Assembly: GCF_051020765.1 (NCBI RefSeq)
Contig: NC_134932.1
Location: 1,922,001 to 1,986,000, forward strand
Reading direction: 5' to 3'
DNA from: Lasioglossum baleicum
Lineage: Eukaryota; Arthropoda; Insecta; Hymenoptera; Halictidae
Length of the DNA stretch: 64,000 nt
Position numbers and translations under genes: made by a program. Positions within the stretch are counted from its first letter, which is position 1; each line of letters opens with the position of its first letter. Below are positions 59,742 to 64,000 of the stretch, one piece after another. The notes under the pieces were generated by a model. That model was not told the DNA's origin and did not search any database. It saw only the letters and a program-made list of their open reading frames with translations.

Positions 59742-62700
59742 CTAAATGCGGCTTACCCGCGTGATCGGGAAATGGAGCTGTGCAAGAATAGCAGGAGACG
59801 CGACGACAGCGCCGCGGCGGAAAGTCGGAAAGCGCGATAGCGAAGCAGCCATGTTGGAATACGTATTGTTCAGCTTTACAACTATCACGCGGGTAAGCCG
59901 CATTTAGCGAAGAAGCAATATTATTTGATGCTCTTTGTGTTGAAATGTTCTCTGAACTATCGCGGGGTCCCGTACAAAGCCCTTTTTTGCAATTCGCCTC
60001 TTGAAACTTTATAAACAGTAAAAGCGTACGTTTTTGTAGAATACATTTATTTCCCTACACTTTTCCCAAAAAAGGGCTTTGTACGGGACCCCGCGGTAGT
60101 TCAGAGTACATTTCAACACAAAGAGCATAAAAAAATATTGCTTCTTCGCTAAATGTGGCTTACCCGCGTGATCGGGAAATCGAGCTGTGCAAGAATAGCA
60201 GGAGACGCGACGACAGCGCCGCGGCGGAAAGTCGGAAAGCGCGATAGCGAAGCAGCCATGTTGGAATACGAATTGTTCAGCTTTGCAACTATCACGCGGG
60301 TAAGCCGCATTTAGCGAAGAAGCAATATTATTTGATGCTCTTTGTGTTGAAATGTTCTCTGAACTATCGCGGGGTCCCGTACAAAGCCCTTTTTTGCAAT
60401 TCGCCTCTTGAAACTTTATAAACAGTAAAAGCGTACGGTTTTATAGAATAAATTTATTTCGGTACACTTTTTCCAAAAAAGGGCTTTGTACGGGACCCCG
60501 CGGTAGTTCAGAGAACATTTCAACACAAAGAGCATCAAAAAATATTGCTTCTTCGCTAAATGCGGCTTACCCGCGTGATCGGGAAATGGAGCAGTGCAAG
60601 AATAGCAGGAGACGCGACGACAGCGCCGCGGCGGAAAGTCGGAAAGCGCGATAGCGAAGCAGCCATGTTGGAATACGTATTGTTCAGCTTTACAACTATC
60701 ACGCGGGTAAGCCGCATTTAGCGAAGAAGCAATATTATTTGATGCTCTTTGTGTTGAAATGTTCTCTGAACTATCGCGGGGTCCCGTACAAAGCCCTTTT
60801 TTGCAATTCGCCTCTTGATACTTTATAAACAGTAAAAGCGTACGTTTTTATAGAATAAATTTATTTCGGTACACTTTTTCCAAAAAAGGGCTTTGTACGG
60901 GACCCCGCGGTAGTTCAGAGAACATTTCAACACAAAGAGCATCAAAAAATATTGCTTCTTCGCTAAATGTGGCTTACCCGCGTGATCGGGAAATCGAGCT
61001 GTGCAAGAATAGCAGGAGACGCGACGACAGCGCCGCGGCGGAAAGTCGGAAAGCGCGATGGCGAAGCAGCCATGTTGGAATACGAATTGTTCAGCTTTAC
61101 AACTATCACGCGGGTAAGCCGCATTTAGCGAAGAAGCAATATTATTTGATGCTCTTTGTGTTGAAATGTTCTCTGAACTATCGCGGGGTCCCGTACAAAG
61201 CCCTTTTTTGCAATTCGCCTCTTGAAACTTTATAAACGGTAAAAGCGTACGTTTTTATAGAATACATTTATTTCCCTACACTTTTCCCAAAAAAGGGCTT
61301 TGTACGGGACCCCGCGGTAGTTCAGAGAACATTTCAACACAAAGAGCATCAAAAAATATTGCTTCTTCGCTAAATGCGGCTTACCCGCGTGATCGGGAAA
61401 TGGAGCTGTGCAAGAATAGCAGGAGACGCGACGACAGCGCCGCGGCGGAAAGTCGGAAAGCGCGATAGCGAAGCAGCCATGTTGGAATACGTATTGTTCA
61501 GCTTTACAACTATCACGCGGGTAAGCCGCATTTAGCGAAGAAGCAATATTATTTGATGCTCTTTTTGTTGAAATGTTCTCTGAACTATCGCGGGGTCCCG
61601 TACAAAGCCCTTTTTTGCAATTCGCCTCTTGAAACTTTATAAACAGTAAAAGCGTACGTTTTTATAGAATAAATTTATTTCGGTACACTTTTTCCAAAAA
61701 AGGGCTTTGTACGGGACCCCGCGGTAGTTCAGAGAACATTTCAACACAAAGAGCATCAAAAAATATTGCTTCTTCGCTAAATGCGGCTTACCCGCGTGAT
61801 CGGGAATTGGAGCTGTGCAAGAATAGCAGGAGACGCGACGACAGCGCCGCGGCGGAAAGTCGGAAAGCGCGATAGCGAAGCAGCCATGTTGGAATACGTA
61901 TTGTTCAGCTTTACAACTATCACGCGGGTAAGCCGCATTTAGCGAAGAAGCAATATTATTTGATGCTCTTTGTGTTGAAATGTTCTCTGAACTATCGCGG
62001 GGTCCCGTACAAAGCCCTTTTTTGCAATTCGCCTCTTGAAACTTTATAAACAGTAAAACCGTACGTTTTTATAGAATACATTTATTTCCCTACACTTTTC
62101 CCAAAAAAGGGCTTTGTACGGGACCCCGCGGTAGTTCAGAGAACATTTCAACACAAAGAGCATAAATAATATTGCTTCTTCGCTAAATGTGGCTTACCCG
62201 CGTGATCGGGAAATCGAGCTGTGCAAGAATAGCAGGAGACGCGACGACAGCGCCGCGGCGGAAAGTCGGAAAGCGCGATAGCGAAGCAGCCATGTTGGAA
62301 TACGAATTGTTCAGCTTTACAACTATCACGCGGGTAAGCCGCATTTAGCGGAGAAGCAATATTATTTGATGCTCTTTGTGTTGAAATGTTCTCTGAACTA
62401 TCGCGGGGTCCCGTACAAAGCCCTTTTTTGCAATTCGCCTCTTGAAACTTTATAAACAGTAAAAGCGTACGTTTTTATAGAATAAATTTATTTCGGTACA
62501 CTTTTCCCAAAAAAGGGCTTTGTACGGGACCCCGCGGTAGTTCAGAGAACATTTCAACACAAAGAGCATAAATAATATTGCTTCTTCGCTAAATGCGGCT
62601 TACCCGCGTGATCGGGAAATAGAGCAGTGCAAGAATAGCAGGAGACGCGACGACAGCGCCGCGGCGGAAAGTCGGAAAGCGCGATAGCGAAGCAGCCATG

Positions 62701-64000
62701 TTGGAATACGTATTGTTCAGCTTTACAACTATCACGCGGGTAAGCCGCATTTAGCGAAGAAGCAATATTATTTGATGCTCTTTGTGTTGAAATGTTCTCT
62801 GAACTATCGCGGGGTCCCGTACAAAGCCCTTTTTTGCAATTCGCCTCTTGAAACTTTATAAACAGTAAAAGCGTACGTTTTTATAGAATACATTTATTTC
62901 CCTACACTTTTCCCAAAAAAGGGCTTTGTACGGGACCCCGCGGTAGTTCAGAGAACATTTCAACACAAAGAGCATAAATAATATTGCTTCTTCGCTAAAT
63001 GTGGCTTACCCGCGTGATCGGGAAATCGAGCTGTGCAAGAATAGCAGGAGACGCGACGACAGCGCCGCGGCGGAAAGTCGGAAAGCGCGATGGCGAAGCA
63101 GCCATGTTGGAATACGAATTGTTCAGCTTTACAACTATCACGCGGGTAAGCCGCATTTAGCGAAGAAGCAATATTATTTGATGCTCTTTGTGTTGAAATG
63201 TTCTCTGAACTATCGCGGGGTCCCGTACAAAGCCCTTTTTTGCAATTCGCCTCTTGAAACTTTATAAACGGTAAAAGCGTACGTTTTTATAGAATACATT
63301 TATTTCCCTACACTTTTCCCAAAAAAGGGCTTTGTACGGGACCCCGCGGTAGTTCAGAGAACATTTCAACACAAAGAGCATCAAAAAATATTGCTTCTTC
63401 GCTAAATGCGGCTTACCCGCGTGATCGGGAAATGGAGCTGTGCAAGAATAGCAGGAGACGCGACGACAGCGCCGCGGCGGAAAGTCGGAAAGCGCGATAG
63501 CGAAGCAGCCATGTTGGAATACGTATTGTTCAGCTTTACAACTATCACGCGGGTAAGCCGCATTTAGCGAAGAAGCAATATTATTTGATGCTCTTTTTGT
63601 TGAAATGTTCTCTGAACTATCGCGGGGTCCCGTACAAAGCCCTTTTTTGCAATTCGACTCTTGAAACTTTATAAACAGTAAAAGCGTACGTTTTTATAGA
63701 ATAAATTTATTTCGGTACACTTTTTCCAAAAAAGGGCTTTGTACGGGAACCCGCGGTAGTTCAGAGAACATTTCAACACAAAGAGCATCAAAAAATATTG
63801 CTTCTTCGCTAAATGCGGCTTACCCGCGTGATCGGGAAATGGAGCAGTGCAAGAATAGCAGGAGACGCGACGACAGCGCCGCGGCGGAAAGTCGGAAAGC
63901 GCGATAGCGAAGCAGCCATGTTGGAATACGTATTGTTCAGCTTTACAACTATCACGCGGGTAAGCCGCATTTAGCGAAGAAGCAATATTATTTGATGCTC
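59742..64000 (+). repeat. Segment repeating 46,738 to about 50,400 at an offset of 13,004 bp
   Basis: Monomers 148-156 match 116-124 with exactly 13,004 bp (32 monomers) between them. Shared rare markers are 'gtttttgtagaatac', 'cagagtacattt', 'agctttgcaact', 'cttgatacttt' and the alpha loop2 ending 'cttttccc'. Private changes include 'gtacggttttatag' near 60434, 'gggaattggagc' near 61805, 'agcggagaag' near 62349 and 'aaatagagcag' near 62628. Monomer 157 (63402) resembles 134 more than 125 and has 'ttcgactctt'. The window ends inside monomer 158, so the array continues to the right. Confidence 0.88.

Larger units (their letters stand above)
1..64000. repeat. Satellite DNA array, monomer about 407 bp, 157 full copies plus one partial
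   Basis: Unit starts were read directly: 2, 408, 815, 1222, 1629, 2035, 2437, 2844, 3251, 3657, 4064, 4470, 4877, 5284, 5690, 6092, 6499, 6906, 7312, 7719, 8126, 8532, 8939, 9345 (inside an inverted unit), 9752, 10153, 10560, 10966, 11373, 11779, 12186, 12593, 12999, 13405, 13812, 14219, 14626, 15033, 15439, 15846, 16252, 16659, 17066, 17473, 17879, 18285, 18692, 19098, 19505, 19912, 20319, 20725, 21132, 21539, 21946, 22353, 22760, 23166, 23572, 23974, 24381, 24788, 25195, 25602, 26009, 26415, 26817, 27224, 27631, 28038, 28445, 28852, 29259, 29666, 30073, 30480, 30887, 31294, 31701, 32108, 32515, 32922, 33329, 33735, 34137, 34544, 34951, 35358, 35764, 36171, 36578, 36985, 37392, 37799, 38206, 38613, 39020, 39422, 39829, 40235, 40642, 41048, 41455, 41862, 42269, 42676, 43083, 43490, 43897, 44303, 44710, 45117, 45523, 45924, 46331, 46738, 47145, 47552, 47959, 48366, 48773, 49179, 49585, 49991, 50398, 50805, 51212, 51619, 52026, 52433, 52839, 53245, 53651, 54058, 54465, 54872, 55278, 55685, 56091, 56493, 56900, 57307, 57714, 58120, 58521, 58929 (inverted unit), 59335, 59742, 60149, 60556, 60963, 61370, 61777, 62183, 62589, 62995, 63402, 63809. 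Mean spacing is 406.4 bp. Monomers are numbered 1-158 in this order elsewhere in this annotation. Differences between monomers are mostly a few shared marker substitutions. Confidence 0.99.

Noticed and set aside
1..64000. CRISPR array
   Set aside because: Repeats of about 407 bp with spacers that are themselves repeated, no unique spacers and no cas genes. The scale and structure are wrong.
1..64000. Ribosomal DNA or tRNA-gene tandem array
   Set aside because: No recognisable rRNA or tRNA segments; the unit is too short for rDNA, and I see no A-box or B-box arrangement or cloverleaf.

Overview
The whole window is one uninterrupted satellite-DNA array. I find no gene, RNA gene, transposon insertion or unique sequence. 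Unit starts (the c of 'ctaaatg', also seen as 'ccaaatg' and 'ctgaatg') can be followed from position 2 to position 63809. That gives 157 complete monomers plus a partial one. Almost all are 406 or 407 bp; a few are 401, 402 or 408. No gap between starts exceeds 408 bp, so nothing else fits in. All short open reading frames are reading-frame accidents of the repeat.

The monomer is a compound palindrome. It holds two 106-bp arms that are near-perfect reverse complements (about 104 of 106 positions). The arms are separated alternately by a GC- and CpG-rich 118-bp spacer (loop1) and an AT-rich 77-bp spacer (loop2): 106+118+106+77 = 407. Two dyad axes therefore recur along the array, about 203.5 bp apart, and every arm can pair with the neighbour on either side.

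Monomers differ by shared marker substitutions, and these resolve higher-order repeats. From left to right: a 9-monomer period of 3,655 bp (about 1.2-8.1 kb); one monomer inserted backwards (about 9.1-9.5 kb); an 18-monomer offset of about 7,320 bp (10.15-21.9 kb) with internal 11-, 7- and 6-monomer offsets; a region sharing 7- and 18-monomer offsets (22-37 kb) that contains 1,221-bp trimers (29.3-32.9 kb); a 9/10-monomer pair (37.4-45.5 kb) with an unequal-exchange junction mapped to about 20 bp; a 9-monomer period of 3,660 bp (45.5-54.9 kb); a second backwards monomer (58.74-59.13 kb); and a segment that repeats 46.7-50.4 kb at an offset of 13,004 bp up to the window end.

A homogeneous 64-kb array with nested higher-order repeats points to eukaryotic heterochromatin, such as a centromere, pericentromere, or sex or B chromosome. 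CpG is not depleted: about 31 per 407 bp, roughly 1.5 times expectation from about 45% GC (hand count). This argues against heavily methylated vertebrate or plant heterochromatin and fits an insect or another animal with sparse CpG methylation. I do not recognise the satellite and cannot name the species.

The most interesting point is mechanistic. A monomer flanked by palindromic arms carries matching homology at both ends in either orientation, so it can be exchanged into the array forwards or backwards without changing phase. The two backwards monomers, with junctions inside arms, look like products of that.
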